From Gammaproteobacteria bacterium (GTDB taxonomy: Bacteria > Pseudomonadota > Gammaproteobacteria > Enterobacterales > Alteromonadaceae), in the NCBI GenBank assembly GCA_018222405.1, contig JAAFAI010000006.1:144373-208372 (forward strand): a stretch of DNA of 64,000 nt, written 5' to 3'. Shown in pieces: positions 47,172 through 56,064 of this stretch (position 1 is its first letter; each line of letters starts with the position of its first letter). The translations under genes and the position numbers were made by a program. The notes beneath the pieces were generated by a model. It was not told the DNA's origin and did no database searches. It saw only the letters and a program-made list of their open reading frames with translations.

Positions 47172-48352
47172 CGCCTAAGTGGTTTACCTGCCTTGCGGCG
47201 GCCCTAGTGTTGAGCGGTTGCGGCGAAACAGAACAAACAACCCCCACCTATCAGGTTGAACGTCAGCCTTTCGAACTGATGGTGCCGGTAAAGGGCGAGC
47301 TGGAAGCCGCCAGTGCAACGGCCATTGGCGCATCAAGCCGCCGCCCGATGACCATAGCGTGGCTGGAAAAAGAGTACACCAACGTTAAAAAAGGCCAGTT
47401 AATTGCCCGCTTTGATGCTGAACAGCTCAACCTCGATATGCGCAAAGAAATGCTGGCCATGATGCTCCTTGAGGAAGACATGAAACTGAACCGCTCTACC
47501 CTGACTCAGGAAGAGCTCGACGTCGAAATGGACAAGGCCCTGGTGGTTAAGGAATTTGCCTTTGCAGACGAATTCACCATTGATGATCTACGGGTATATT
47601 CGCGCATTGAAATTATCGAAAACATGCAAAATAAAGAATACCTTGGCGCTAAAGACAATTACCTTGACTGGAAAAAAGAAAGCGTGGTTGAGCAAAACTC
47701 CAGCGCCATAGACGTATTAAGCATTCGCAAAAAAGGCAGTGAGCAAAAGTACAATCAGATTAAGTCGGCCATTGAGACGCTGGAAATTCATGCGCCATAC
47801 GACGGCCTGCTGGTATACGAATCTAACTGGCGTGGCGAGAAGCCATCGGTGGGCGAAACCGTTTTTCCCGGGCGGCCTATCGCTAAACTCCCCGACCTGT
47901 CGAAAATGCAGGCTAAAGGCTATGTGCTGGATAAACAGGCAATCGGCCTGGCTCCAGGCCAACCAGTTACCATTTCTCTGGAAGCTTACCCTAACAAGGT
48001 ATTCACCGGCACCTTAAAAGAGGTTTCCGGTTTCTCCAGAACCATCGCGCGAAACGATCCCACCAAGTACTTTGAGGTGACCATTGACATTGACGATCAG
48101 GACTCCCCTATTCTCTCTCCGGGGCGCAAATTAAACGCCCGGATTGAGGTATCCAAAGGCGAAAGCAAGCTGATGGTACCGATTCAGGCTATTTACAACG
48201 AACAGGGAGTCAACTACGTGTTCCGTAAAGATGGTAACAGCTTCAGCCGCCAGCAAATTGAAATTGGCCAGAAAAACCTGCACTTTGTGGAAGTCACCAA
48301 CGGCCTCAGTGAGGGCGATAGTATTGCCCTGTCGTACCGGGAGCTTATTTAA
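47168..48352 (+). CDS. Periplasmic adaptor lipoprotein, third of three
   Basis: A 394-residue adaptor with lipobox LSGC. The lipoyl and barrel parts resemble its two upstream paralogues (LEIHAPYDGLLVYESNWRGE, and QPVTISLEAYPNKVFTG). It is longer, with an extra C-terminal membrane-proximal domain (ESKLMVPIQAIYNEQGVNYV, and VTNGLSEGDSIAL). The helical region (about residues 95-190) is irregular rather than a clean coiled coil. Its stop overlaps the permease ATG as TAATG. Confidence 0.88.
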   Translation: MTPKWFTCLAAALVLSGCGETEQTTPTYQVERQPFELMVPVKGELEAASATAIGASSRRPMTIAWLEKEYTNVKKGQLIARFDAEQLNLDMRKEMLAMMLLEEDMKLNRSTLTQEELDVEMDKALVVKEFAFADEFTIDDLRVYSRIEIIENMQNKEYLGAKDNYLDWKKESVVEQNSSAIDVLSIRKKGSEQKYNQIKSAIETLEIHAPYDGLLVYESNWRGEKPSVGETVFPGRPIAKLPDLSKMQAKGYVLDKQAIGLAPGQPVTISLEAYPNKVFTGTLKEVSGFSRTIARNDPTKYFEVTIDIDDQDSPILSPGRKLNARIEVSKGESKLMVPIQAIYNEQGVNYVFRKDGNSFSRQQIEIGQKNLHFVEVTNGLSEGDSIALSYRELI

Positions 48353-49608
48353 TGTTAAACCAACTTACGATAACCAAAACCCGGTTGCTGGTGAGCGACG
48401 CCTTACATGAACTACTGGCACAAAAGCTACGCACCTTCTTAACCCTGCTGGGCATGATATTTGGTGTTGGCGCAGTAATCGCGATGCTCAACATTGGCAA
48501 AGGTGCCGAGCAGGAAGCGCTCAAAATGATTGGCTCAATGGGGTTACAAAACCTGATTGTAGAATCCAAAAGCTACACCGCCGAAGAGCTGAAAGATATC
48601 CGCGAAGAGTCGCTCGGTCTCAATCTGGCCGATGTGGAAGCCGCTATGTCGACCCTGCCCTTCATTACTCACTACAGTGGTGAAAAACAAATAAAACTCT
48701 TTGCCCTCTACAGCGATTTTGCCAAAGCCGATGCATCTGCCGTGGGCGTTACCAGTAGCTACTTTGATCTGGCTAGTATGAACGCTGCCCAAGGCCGGTT
48801 ACTCAGCGATGATGATGAGTTACATGTATCGCAAGTTGCGGTTCTCGGCGCGGATGTAGCCAACACCCTGTTCCCCGATAAAGACCCACTGGGCCAGTTT
48901 CTCAAAATCAACCATGTGTGGTTTGAAGTAGTAGGCGTGATTGCGGCACCGGAATTTAATAAGGAAGCCTTTCAGGGCGTGAAAATTAACGGTGACAGAA
49001 ACCGCGTGTTTATCCCGTTATCCACCAGCCAGAAAAAGCTCAACATGGAACCTCTCGCCAGCGAGCTTGATGTGGTGAAGTTTGAAGTCGAAGAGGACTT
49101 CTCTACTGTACTGGCGGCAAAAGCCGTTACCCAGTTACTTGCTCAACGCCATGGCGGCATTGACGATTACAGCCTGATCATTCCGGTGGAACTGTTAGCA
49201 CAACAGGAAAATACCCAGCGCATTTTCAACATTGTAATGGCGTGCGTAGCTGGTATCTCATTATTAGTTGGTGGTATCGGCATTATGAACATTATGCTGG
49301 CCAACGTGCTGGAGCGTACCAAAGAAATTGGTTTACTGCGTGCAGTAGGCGCTACGCAGCAGGATATTAAACTGCAGTTTATTGCCGAGAGTTTTGTGAT
49401 TTCAGTGATCGGCGGCCTGCTGGGCATTTTCTTTGGCCTGGTATTATCCGAAATTATCGGTTTCTACTCTGACTGGGCGGTAAGTTGGTCGCTGACAGCG
49501 ATTGTGCTATCAGTATCGATTTGTTTGTTAGTAGGTGTTGGCTTTGGCGTATTCCCGGCCATAAAAGCCTCTAAACTAAACCCAATAGACGCCCTCCATT
49601 CAGATTAA
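48352..49608 (+). CDS. MacB-like ABC permease (FtsX fold)
   Basis: A 418-residue permease with the MacB/FtsX layout. One N-terminal membrane helix (KLRTFLTLLGMIFGVGAVIA) is followed by an about 220-residue periplasmic MacB_PCD domain (about residues 60-280) and three C-terminal helices around LVGGIGIMNIMLANVLERTKE and the final VGVGFGVFPAIKASKLNPIDAL. It lacks a fused ATPase; the partner is the first gene of the operon. The last gene before an intrinsic terminator. No dedicated TolC is in the operon. Confidence 0.92.
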   Translation: MLNQLTITKTRLLVSDALHELLAQKLRTFLTLLGMIFGVGAVIAMLNIGKGAEQEALKMIGSMGLQNLIVESKSYTAEELKDIREESLGLNLADVEAAMSTLPFITHYSGEKQIKLFALYSDFAKADASAVGVTSSYFDLASMNAAQGRLLSDDDELHVSQVAVLGADVANTLFPDKDPLGQFLKINHVWFEVVGVIAAPEFNKEAFQGVKINGDRNRVFIPLSTSQKKLNMEPLASELDVVKFEVEEDFSTVLAAKAVTQLLAQRHGGIDDYSLIIPVELLAQQENTQRIFNIVMACVAGISLLVGGIGIMNIMLANVLERTKEIGLLRAVGATQQDIKLQFIAESFVISVIGGLLGIFFGLVLSEIIGFYSDWAVSWSLTAIVLSVSICLLVGVGFGVFPAIKASKLNPIDALHSD

Positions 49609-49630
49609 AAATAAGCATAAGCTTATTTTT
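49608..49630 (+). terminator. Terminator of the triple-adaptor ABC operon
   Basis: AAAATAAGC/GCTTATTTT, a 9-bp stem with an ATAA loop that runs into T, begins at the permease stop codon. Just after it CCCGGT/ACCGGG (49633-49658) can form a second hairpin. Confidence 0.75.
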
Positions 49631-49686
49631 ATCCCGGTTTTGTAAAACAAAGACCGGGATCTCCCGCAGGGCTCGCCTTAACACGT

Positions 49687-49741
49687 CATGCCGGAAGCGG
49701 CTTTAGCCGCTATCCGGTATCTCCTGAAAAGTTTTACTCAC
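49687..49741. repeat. REP-like palindromic repeat, copy 1
   Basis: A 55-bp unit whose first half is itself a hairpin, CCGGAAGCGGC-TTTA-GCCGCTATCCGG. Copy 2 at 50099-50153 is nearly identical, with three single-base differences. The copies are direct repeats flanking the fold-back element. Confidence 0.75.
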
Positions 49742-49874
49742 ACAATAAGATTACTGCCTTTTTAGAATATACCGGCTCGGCGGCCGATGTAGACTCTTAA
49801 ACAAGTTTACTCAGTAAAAGTTACTGATTGATAACGCTGGCACTCTCCACATTTTGCCGGGGTGCCGACTGCAC

Positions 49875-50064
49875 CCAAAGGGGAGATGGCTCCCCTTTGG
49901 AAACCTCCCAGTTCTTTAATCGCGAAGGTGCATACTGTCATCGGGCAGGTAAAATCTATCGGTCAGAGAGGGCGTCCTGCCCTCGCTGACCGGAGTCATC
50001 TTCCATGATGCCTCTACGCTTTTACTTGATCTGCCCGATGACAGTATTTCGCGATACAAAGAAC
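49875..50064. repeat. Fold-back element with nested hairpins
   Basis: GTTCTTT at 49911 to AAAGAAC at 50064 bound a 154-bp imperfect inverted repeat. Arms of about 35-40 bp share ACTGTCATCGGGCAG and its complement. Inside, GGTCAG-AGAGGGC and GCCCTC-GCTGACC form a central hairpin (49961-49991). Just upstream, CCAAAGGGGAG/CTCCCCTTTGG (49875-49900) is another perfect 11-bp stem. There is no open frame; it looks like a MITE or structured repeat. Apart from these repeats the 49.6-50.2 kb gap holds no gene. Confidence 0.7.
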
Positions 50065-50098
50065 CAAATAAAAAGCAAACCACGCTAACCCTCACCTT

Positions 50099-50153
50099 CA
50101 TGCCGGAAGCGGCTTTAGTCGCTATCCGGTATCTCCCGAAAAGTTTTGCTCAC
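50099..50153. repeat. REP-like palindromic repeat, copy 2
   Basis: A direct repeat of 49687-49741. One arm base differs (TAGTCGC for TAGCCGC), which weakens but does not abolish the hairpin. Confidence 0.75.
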
Positions 50154-50181
50154 TCAAAAATACCGTTTAGAAGATTCCGGC

Positions 50182-51123
50182 TCACAAACCGGACGGATTA
50201 AACTCATAACTACCTACATCCCAACTCGACCAGATACCGATATCGTAGCCATAATAAAGATCGACTGAGATAACATCTTTGTCCATCGCGTCGGGATAAT
50301 GCGCTAACACTTTTTCAGCTAACTCCCTGGCATATTCCATATCATCCACACGATTAGAATCGATATATAACGCCAGATCTACGCTTTTCTGCGCAGTATT
50401 TCCCTGATCCGTGGGTTCGGCGTAATAGCTGGTTGAGCTGTTCATTATTCCTACGTTATTAACACCTGGCTCCCGCATTAATGCGGCCCGCGTTGCGAGC
50501 ATCTGTTCAAACTCGCCGGAGGAGAAAACTATGAAGATAAATCCAGGGCTGATAAAACCAATTATGAACAACAGTGCGACGATCACCAGGTGTGGCTTCC
50601 ACACCTCTCTGACTTCCTCCTGTTGTGCACCTGCATAAACCACATAAGTACCAACAACCAGGTCGTGCAGGGATTGCCGTGTTCGCCGGTTAAACACATA
50701 CAAATACAATATCGAGAAGGTACCGCCTATAAGTAGTGCCCCTATGGGATACAGGATCCAAAAATAGGACCCGTCTTCCGGCAGAAAATCAACCTGTAAA
50801 GCAATAGGGATACCGTAAACACAATATCTCAGCAGTGAACGACCCAGCGAGATCGTCTGATTATTACCATCGACAACCCGAATTCCCAAAAGCTTTTTAC
50901 CCAACGTCTGGCCCTCAGCTTAGCGGCTGTTCATCACGCCGAAATAACCAAGTGAGATAAAAAAGCCTACGAATACCGACCAGCTACCCAGTTGGATAAA
51001 CACCGATTCGAGCACCACCCCCAGCGCAAATCCGCCCAGCGCCAATAGTATTGAGTCGACAATCAGTGCGACAATTCGCCGCCAGAATCCGGATATCCAG
51101 GGTAAATCAGGTTGCTGAGTCAT
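50182..51123 (-). pseudogene. RDD-family membrane protein interrupted by one in-frame TAA
   Basis: Read through a single TAA (50920-50922), this is one 313-residue RDD-domain protein. The N-terminal helix pair starts GFWRRIVALIVDSILLALGG; the stop follows YFGVMNSR; the same frame continues AEGQTLGKKLLGIRVVDGNN and further helices. NSR-x-x-x-GQTLGK is a standard RDD loop, so the frame is right and only one codon is wrong. After the RDD domain there is another membrane helix and an about 110-residue soluble tail of unknown kind (VDLALYIDSNRVDDMEYARE). Like the chemoreceptor, the only defect is one TAA. Confidence 0.85.
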
Positions 51124-51346
51124 TTTCCATTCCTTATGTGCTTTGACTGACTTGTTGGGCGCAATTAATGCCTGAGAAGCCGCGGCCCGGTAATATTGTT
51201 ATTCGCTTTGCTAATCCAATATAGCAAGCATAATCAGAATGTTAAGCAAAAAACCGCCCAAAACACCCTGTTACAAAGGCTGCTGGTAATCCGCCACAAC
51301 TAGCCTTAGGCTATTCTTACTTAACTCAATACACAGATATACGGCA

Positions 51347-52420
51347 ATGCAACGTAGAACCGTTAATGCCTTACGGATACTGGCACTGGTTGTTGTGATA
51401 TCCAGCATGGCCTTGTTCGCGCCAGTTAATGCTCTGTTCATTTATCTGGCGCCACTGGGCGAAGATATTCAGACCGAGCTCGATCGCGCCATCGATAGTG
51501 GCATTGCGGGCATGATCGTTCATGTAGACGCTGGTAGAGGTACATTACCGCAAAGTTATGCTGCGGGCTTGCATAACAGGCAAACCCAACAACCAGCGCA
51601 GACCGACGTACTGTTTAAAATAGCCAGTGTAAGTAAACTGTATGTCGCGGCGGCAGTGACACGCCTCGCGGCGAATGGTCAGTTGGACCCCGACGCTTCG
51701 TTGCTCGAATATTTACCACAACAAGCTGCCCGGATAACCAATGCCGGAAATATTACCCTGCGTATGCTGGTGCAGCATCGAAGTGGCATTGCCAATTACA
51801 CCGACGATCCGGCATTTAACTGGTTCGAACCGTTTGATGAAGCCAGTGTTACCGAACAAAGCCTTATTTTGATTAATGATAAGCCTGCTTTATTTGAGCC
51901 GGGAACAGATTACGCCTACTCCAACACTAACTATCTGTTGCTTGGCCGGATAATGGACAAAACGCTGGGGTACAGTTACCGTGACTATATCCACAAAGAA
52001 TTTCTCCAGCCGCTGGGATTACATCATACCTTTGGGGTTTTAAGTGCACCGTTACTCTCCTCATTAATGAGTGGCTATGTGTCAGGTTACGACGATGATC
52101 TCAAACACCTTGCCTTTATGAGCCCTGCCGGCGCAATGGTAGCCACCGCTGAAGACGTGGCAATTTTTCTCAGAGCCCTTAATGATGGCTCATTACTTAC
52201 TGAAAAAGAACAAGTGCTCTATAACAGCCTCTACGTAAATAGCCATGATGGCTGGTTACCGGGCTATTTAAGTTTTGCGCGTTATGATGAACCAAGCGAT
52301 ACTGTGGTGGTAATGTTTGCCAACACCAGCGGCGATGACCCCTGGCTGATTTGTGACATCATTTACCGGCGCATTCTGAAAATCGTCGACCAACGCAGAC
52401 AAACCGCCAGTACAGACTAA
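51347..52420 (+). CDS. Serine hydrolase of the beta-lactamase class C / DD-peptidase fold
   Basis: A 357-residue exported or membrane-anchored enzyme. The N-terminal hydrophobic segment is ILALVVVISSMALFAPVNAL. The active-site S-x-x-K is in FKIASVSKLYVAA (Ser about residue 92). The second motif, Y-x-N, is YSNTNYLLLG. The usual third HTG/KTG-type motif near the C-terminus is not obvious. Substrates in this family include beta-lactams, D-amino peptides and esters; none can be chosen here. The upstream 223-bp gap shows no gene. Confidence 0.85.
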   Translation: MQRRTVNALRILALVVVISSMALFAPVNALFIYLAPLGEDIQTELDRAIDSGIAGMIVHVDAGRGTLPQSYAAGLHNRQTQQPAQTDVLFKIASVSKLYVAAAVTRLAANGQLDPDASLLEYLPQQAARITNAGNITLRMLVQHRSGIANYTDDPAFNWFEPFDEASVTEQSLILINDKPALFEPGTDYAYSNTNYLLLGRIMDKTLGYSYRDYIHKEFLQPLGLHHTFGVLSAPLLSSLMSGYVSGYDDDLKHLAFMSPAGAMVATAEDVAIFLRALNDGSLLTEKEQVLYNSLYVNSHDGWLPGYLSFARYDEPSDTVVVMFANTSGDDPWLICDIIYRRILKIVDQRRQTASTD

Positions 52421-52503
52421 TAATGATCTGTTTTAGCCTCTGGCTGCTATCAATGACTAGCGATCTGAATTTTCGCGCCTGATAAAAGCTATACGGGGAA
52501 ACT

Positions 52504-53232
52504 ATGATTAATCTTAAAAATAACAAAGTGTTGCTGACTCTGGTTGTCATCCTTGTGGCAATTGCCTTGTGGTTTGCCTTCTTTAGCCGGGTAACGCCCC
52601 CGGACTTCTCTCAGTACCAGGCCGGCCCTGAACGTAAAACGGCATTTTTTGCCTACTTTGAACCCCTGGTGGCCGATGTGAACAAAGAAATTCTGGCCGA
52701 CAGAGCCCAAGTGAAAGAAGTATGTACAGCGGACGCCGAAAATAACGCAGCCCTTTCCGATTTGGCAGTTAAATACCGGGTGGATAAAACGGATGTTGAA
52801 TCAGAATCACTGTGCACAGTATTATTGCGCCGAGTAGATATAGTGCCGGCTTCGCTGGCACTGGCACAGGCCGCAAACGAAAGCGCCTGGGGCACCTCAC
52901 GGTTTGCTCAAATGGGGAATAACTTTTTTGGTCAGTGGTGTTTTGTGAAAGGCTGCGGCATCGTGCCTAACGATCGCGGTCAGGACCAGGTGCATGAAGT
53001 AGCGGATTTCCGCTCACCCCGCGATTCCGTGGCCAGCTATATGATGAACCTGAATAGTCATGATGCCTATCGCTCGCTAAGAAACATACGCCAGTCATTG
53101 CGTAAACAGGATGCTGATATTACCGGTATTGAACTTAGTCACGGGTTAAATAGTTACTCAGAGCGCGGCGAGGAGTACGGCAAAGAGCTCCGTTCCATGA
53201 TTAACTTTAATAAACTCACACAGTACGACTAA
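52504..53232 (+). CDS. Bax-like glucosaminidase-domain protein
   Basis: A 242-residue inner-membrane-anchored, periplasmic protein. The membrane helix is VLLTLVVILVAIALWFAFF. The glucosaminidase (Bax/FlgJ-like) domain has the catalytic Glu in LAQAANESAWGTSRFA (about residue 127), followed by NNFFGQWCF and YMMNLNSHDAYRSLR. It likely cleaves peptidoglycan glycan strands. It may follow the serine hydrolase on one transcript, with an 83-nt gap. Confidence 0.85.
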   Translation: MINLKNNKVLLTLVVILVAIALWFAFFSRVTPPDFSQYQAGPERKTAFFAYFEPLVADVNKEILADRAQVKEVCTADAENNAALSDLAVKYRVDKTDVESESLCTVLLRRVDIVPASLALAQAANESAWGTSRFAQMGNNFFGQWCFVKGCGIVPNDRGQDQVHEVADFRSPRDSVASYMMNLNSHDAYRSLRNIRQSLRKQDADITGIELSHGLNSYSERGEEYGKELRSMINFNKLTQYD

Positions 53233-53257
53233 CACCTCAAACAGCTTAAGGCGCTAA

Positions 53258-53764
53258 CTACCGGGTAACCACTTTACCCGGTTCGATAACCGCACCTGCC
53301 GGGATAACTGCGCCCGGCAGTATCGTGCAACCTTCACTCAATACCACGTTATCGCCAATTTTAACGGGGCTGGCCTGTTGCCAGCCGGCTTTGCGTTTTG
53401 CCGCTTCCAGCGGGTGCGTGAGCGACGCAATCACAACGCCGTCCTCAATGGTAACGTTTGCGCCGATAGACACGGGCGCTGCATCCAGGATCACTACCCT
53501 ACTGCCCATCGTAACGTTATCCCCGGTATAGATATGTATCCCGTAGTCACAGGCAAAATCACTGCCTATATCAATATTTTTAACGTTGGGTAACAGCTGG
53601 CTGAGAAGCTTCTGGCGCTTTGCCACCTCGCTCATCGGTAATTGATTAAGCTCTCTGCATAAACGCTTAGCCAGCTCGCGCGCTTGGACTAATTGTGGAT
53701 GATGGGTCTGATACCACTGGCTGCTGTATACCTGCTGCCAAATAGCATCCTGAGAATGGGTCAT
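53258..53764 (-). CDS. Hexapeptide-repeat O-acetyltransferase (Maa/LacA type)
   Basis: A 168-residue left-handed beta-helix acetyltransferase. Repeats such as ANVTIEDGVVIA and GDNVVLSEGCTILPG are visible. The active-site His is probably in SLTHPLEA. The N-terminal about 55 helical residues match the maltose/galactoside acetyltransferase cap. Donor is acetyl-CoA; acceptor unknown. It is convergent with the Bax-like gene. Confidence 0.85.
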   Translation of the reverse strand: MTHSQDAIWQQVYSSQWYQTHHPQLVQARELAKRLCRELNQLPMSEVAKRQKLLSQLLPNVKNIDIGSDFACDYGIHIYTGDNVTMGSRVVILDAAPVSIGANVTIEDGVVIASLTHPLEAAKRKAGWQQASPVKIGDNVVLSEGCTILPGAVIPAGAVIEPGKVVTR

Positions 53765-53804
53765 AGAAAGGTCGGTTAAATGAATATTCCCCGATGGTAA
53801 GCCA

Positions 53805-53833
53805 CAAAAAAGCCCGCAACAAGTGCGGGCTTT
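53805..53833 (-). terminator. Terminator of the rpsP-rimM-trmD-rplS operon
   Basis: On the minus strand AGCCCGC-ACTTGTT-GCGGGCT is followed by six T, about 35 nt after the rplS stop. Confidence 0.9.
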
Positions 53834-53865
53834 CGAAGTTAACAGTAACGCAAGGATTAGTAATC

Positions 53866-54228
53866 TTAGTTAAGCTTCTCTTTGATACGTGCAGACTTAC
53901 CTGAACGCTCACGCAGATAGTAAAGCTTGGCGCGACGAACTGCACCGCGACGTTTCACTTCAATAGAAGATACCGCCGGGCTGTGTGTTTGGAACACACG
54001 CTCTACGCCTTCGCCACTTGAAATTTTACGTACTGTAAAAGACGAGTGAAGACCACGGTTACGCTTAGCGATAACAACACCTTCGTATGCCTGAAGACGC
54101 TCTTTGTCACCCTCAGTTACACGAACTTTAACAATCACTGTGTCACCTGGGCCGAACGCAGGAACATCAGCTTTAAGCTGTGCTTGTTCAATTTTTTTGA
54201 TGATATCTTGACTGACTTTGCTCATCAT
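53866..54228 (-). CDS. rplS: 50S ribosomal protein L19
   Basis: A 120-residue ribosomal protein of the 30S-50S interface. [43 protein letters not shown] and [20 protein letters not shown] are near identical to E. coli L19. A second ATG one codon in is equally possible. Last gene of the operon, 15 nt after trmD. Confidence 0.98.
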   Translation of the reverse strand: MMSKVSQDIIKKIEQAQLKADVPAFGPGDTVIVKVRVTEGDKERLQAYEGVVIAKRNRGLHSSFTVRKISSGEGVERVFQTHSPAVSSIEVKRRGAVRRAKLYYLRERSGKSARIKEKLN

Positions 54229-54243
54229 ATCCTCTCATCCTAG

Positions 54244-55005
54244 TTAACTGTCATCTTGCTGCAACGACGCCTGAAATGCTTCCAGTAACCGTTGTTGCTC
54301 CTCAGTCAGAGCTAGGTCGTTTAATAACTCAGGGCGACGCAACCAGGTTCTACCTAAAGATTGTTGCAGACGCCACTGTCTGATTTTTTCGTGATCACCG
54401 CTTCTTAACACACCGGGTACCGCTTTACCGTCGAGTACTTCCGGGCGGGTATAGTGTGGGCAATCCAGCAAACCATGGGTAAATGAGTCTTCAACTGCAG
54501 AATCGCTGTGACCGAGTACTCCCGGCACTAACCGTGCAATTGCGTCCATCATCACCATGGCAGGCAGTTCGCCGCCACTTAACACGTAATCACCAATTGA
54601 CCATTCTTCGTCAACATGGCTTTCAATTACGCGCTCATCCACCCCTTCGTACCGGCCACATAACAAGATTAACTTGTCGTTGGCTGCCAGCGACTTAACG
54701 CCAGCCTGGGTTAGCGGTTTACCCTGTGGAGAAAGGTAAATCACTTTACTGTGTTCACCGCCCGCCTGTTTGGCTGCGGTAATTGCGTCAGTTAGCGGTT
54801 TAACCATCATCAGCATGCCAGGACCACCACCATAAGGGCGATCATCGACAGTGCGATGACGATCGTGTGTAAAGTCTCGTGGGTTAAAGTGTTCAACTGC
54901 CAGTGTGCCGTTCTTCACTGCCCGCCCTATTACTCCTTGTTGAGTAAAAGGTGCGAACATTTCAGGAAACAAACTGATAATGCCGAACCATTTTTCCGCG
55001 GTCAC
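54244..55005 (-). CDS. trmD: tRNA (guanine-37-N1)-methyltransferase
   Basis: A 253-residue SPOUT methyltransferase that makes m1G37 and prevents +1 frameshifting. The trefoil knot is seen in [25 protein letters not shown] and [13 protein letters not shown]. It starts with GTG directly after the rimM stop codon, with no gap. Confidence 0.97.
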   Translation of the reverse strand: MTAEKWFGIISLFPEMFAPFTQQGVIGRAVKNGTLAVEHFNPRDFTHDRHRTVDDRPYGGGPGMLMMVKPLTDAITAAKQAGGEHSKVIYLSPQGKPLTQAGVKSLAANDKLILLCGRYEGVDERVIESHVDEEWSIGDYVLSGGELPAMVMMDAIARLVPGVLGHSDSAVEDSFTHGLLDCPHYTRPEVLDGKAVPGVLRSGDHEKIRQWRLQQSLGRTWLRRPELLNDLALTEEQQRLLEAFQASLQQDDS

Positions 55006-55527
55006 TTAAAACCCCGGATCCCATTCAACCGTAATCACCCGCTCGGTTTTATCTACTGTTTGTACGACAGAGTCGAATACAAACGGTATAAGTCTTTCTT
55101 TCTGACCAAAAGCATCATTTGCCTTTGCCTTAACGCGAATCACGTCGTTGGCGCCGGTATTAAATACTTCTTTAACCACACCCAGCTGATAACCTTGCGT
55201 AGTTACCACCTGCATGCCGTTAAGCTCACGCCAGTAAACCTCATCGTCACCCAGTTCAGGGAGCTGCTCAGCATCAATACTGATATCCAGGTTTTTAATG
55301 CGCTCGGCATCATCCCGGCTATCGATATCAATCAGCTTCGCTACGATGGCTTTGCCATGCGGTCGCCATTGATCAATCTGGTATTCTTTTCCATCAGCCA
55401 GTAACCACGGGCTGTAGTCGAAAATACCCTCTGGTACCTCGGTATAGCTGTTGATTTTGACCCAACCTTTAACACCGTATGGCGCACCGATTTTGCCAAT
55501 AACCACTTTGTCAGACGCTTGACTCAT
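55006..55527 (-). CDS. rimM: 16S rRNA processing protein RimM
   Basis: A 173-residue 30S maturation factor. The RimM N-domain starts VVIGKIGAPYGVKGWVKINS; the PRC-barrel C-domain shows LNGMQVVTTQGYQLGVVKEV and IPFVFDSVVQTVD. It binds S19 in the 30S head. Standard position between rpsP and trmD. Confidence 0.97.
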   Translation of the reverse strand: MSQASDKVVIGKIGAPYGVKGWVKINSYTEVPEGIFDYSPWLLADGKEYQIDQWRPHGKAIVAKLIDIDSRDDAERIKNLDISIDAEQLPELGDDEVYWRELNGMQVVTTQGYQLGVVKEVFNTGANDVIRVKAKANDAFGQKERLIPFVFDSVVQTVDKTERVITVEWDPGF

Positions 55528-55553
55528 CTAAACCTACCAGAATTAAGGACAGC

Positions 55554-55805
55554 TTATGCTGCCGCTTTTTTAGCTTCTTTTACCAAGCTGTTAACGCGCT
55601 CAGATAAGCTTGCGCCAACACCAACCCAGTACTCTACACGCTCAAGATCTAAACGCAGACGTTCAGCCTGACCTTGTGCAGTTGGGTTAAAGAAACCGAT
55701 GTTTTCGATGAAACGACCGTTTCTTGCACGGCTGCTTTCTGCAACCACTACTTGATAAAATGGACGCTTTTTGGCGCCACCACGCTGTAAACGAATAGTA
55801 ACCAT
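55554..55805 (-). CDS. rpsP: 30S ribosomal protein S16
   Basis: An 83-residue ribosomal protein with [20 protein letters not shown] and [14 protein letters not shown], as in E. coli S16. First gene of the operon. The ffh gene that usually lies upstream in enterics is not present here. Confidence 0.98.
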   Translation of the reverse strand: MVTIRLQRGGAKKRPFYQVVVAESSRARNGRFIENIGFFNPTAQGQAERLRLDLERVEYWVGVGASLSERVNSLVKEAKKAAA

Positions 55806-55890
55806 AAATGCCTCAAACTCGTTGTAGCGTTACCGTTAACTTACCTTTTCAAACCCTGAATGAAATACATACAAGGCGAAAGGCCGCGGA

Positions 55891-55918
55891 ATTATACGTA
55901 TACGCAATGAAATTGCAA
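55891..55918 (-). promoter_or_regulatory. Promoter of the rpsP operon
   Basis: On the minus strand TTGCAA (-35), a 16-bp spacer and a perfect TATAAT (-10), about 85 bp upstream of the rpsP ATG. A G/C-rich discriminator (TCCGCGG) follows, as at many ribosomal promoters. The remaining gap to 56064 shows no gene. Confidence 0.75.
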
Positions 55919-56064
55919 GGCTTATCAGCGATTAATTGCCCTATACCGACGGAATAAAACAAGCTCGAAAGTAACCTGGCTGGTGCTTTACACTTCTTAA
56001 CTCATCTTGACTGGGCATTTGCCGGTCTCTCACCCATAATGCCATGCACTGAATAATCACTGCT

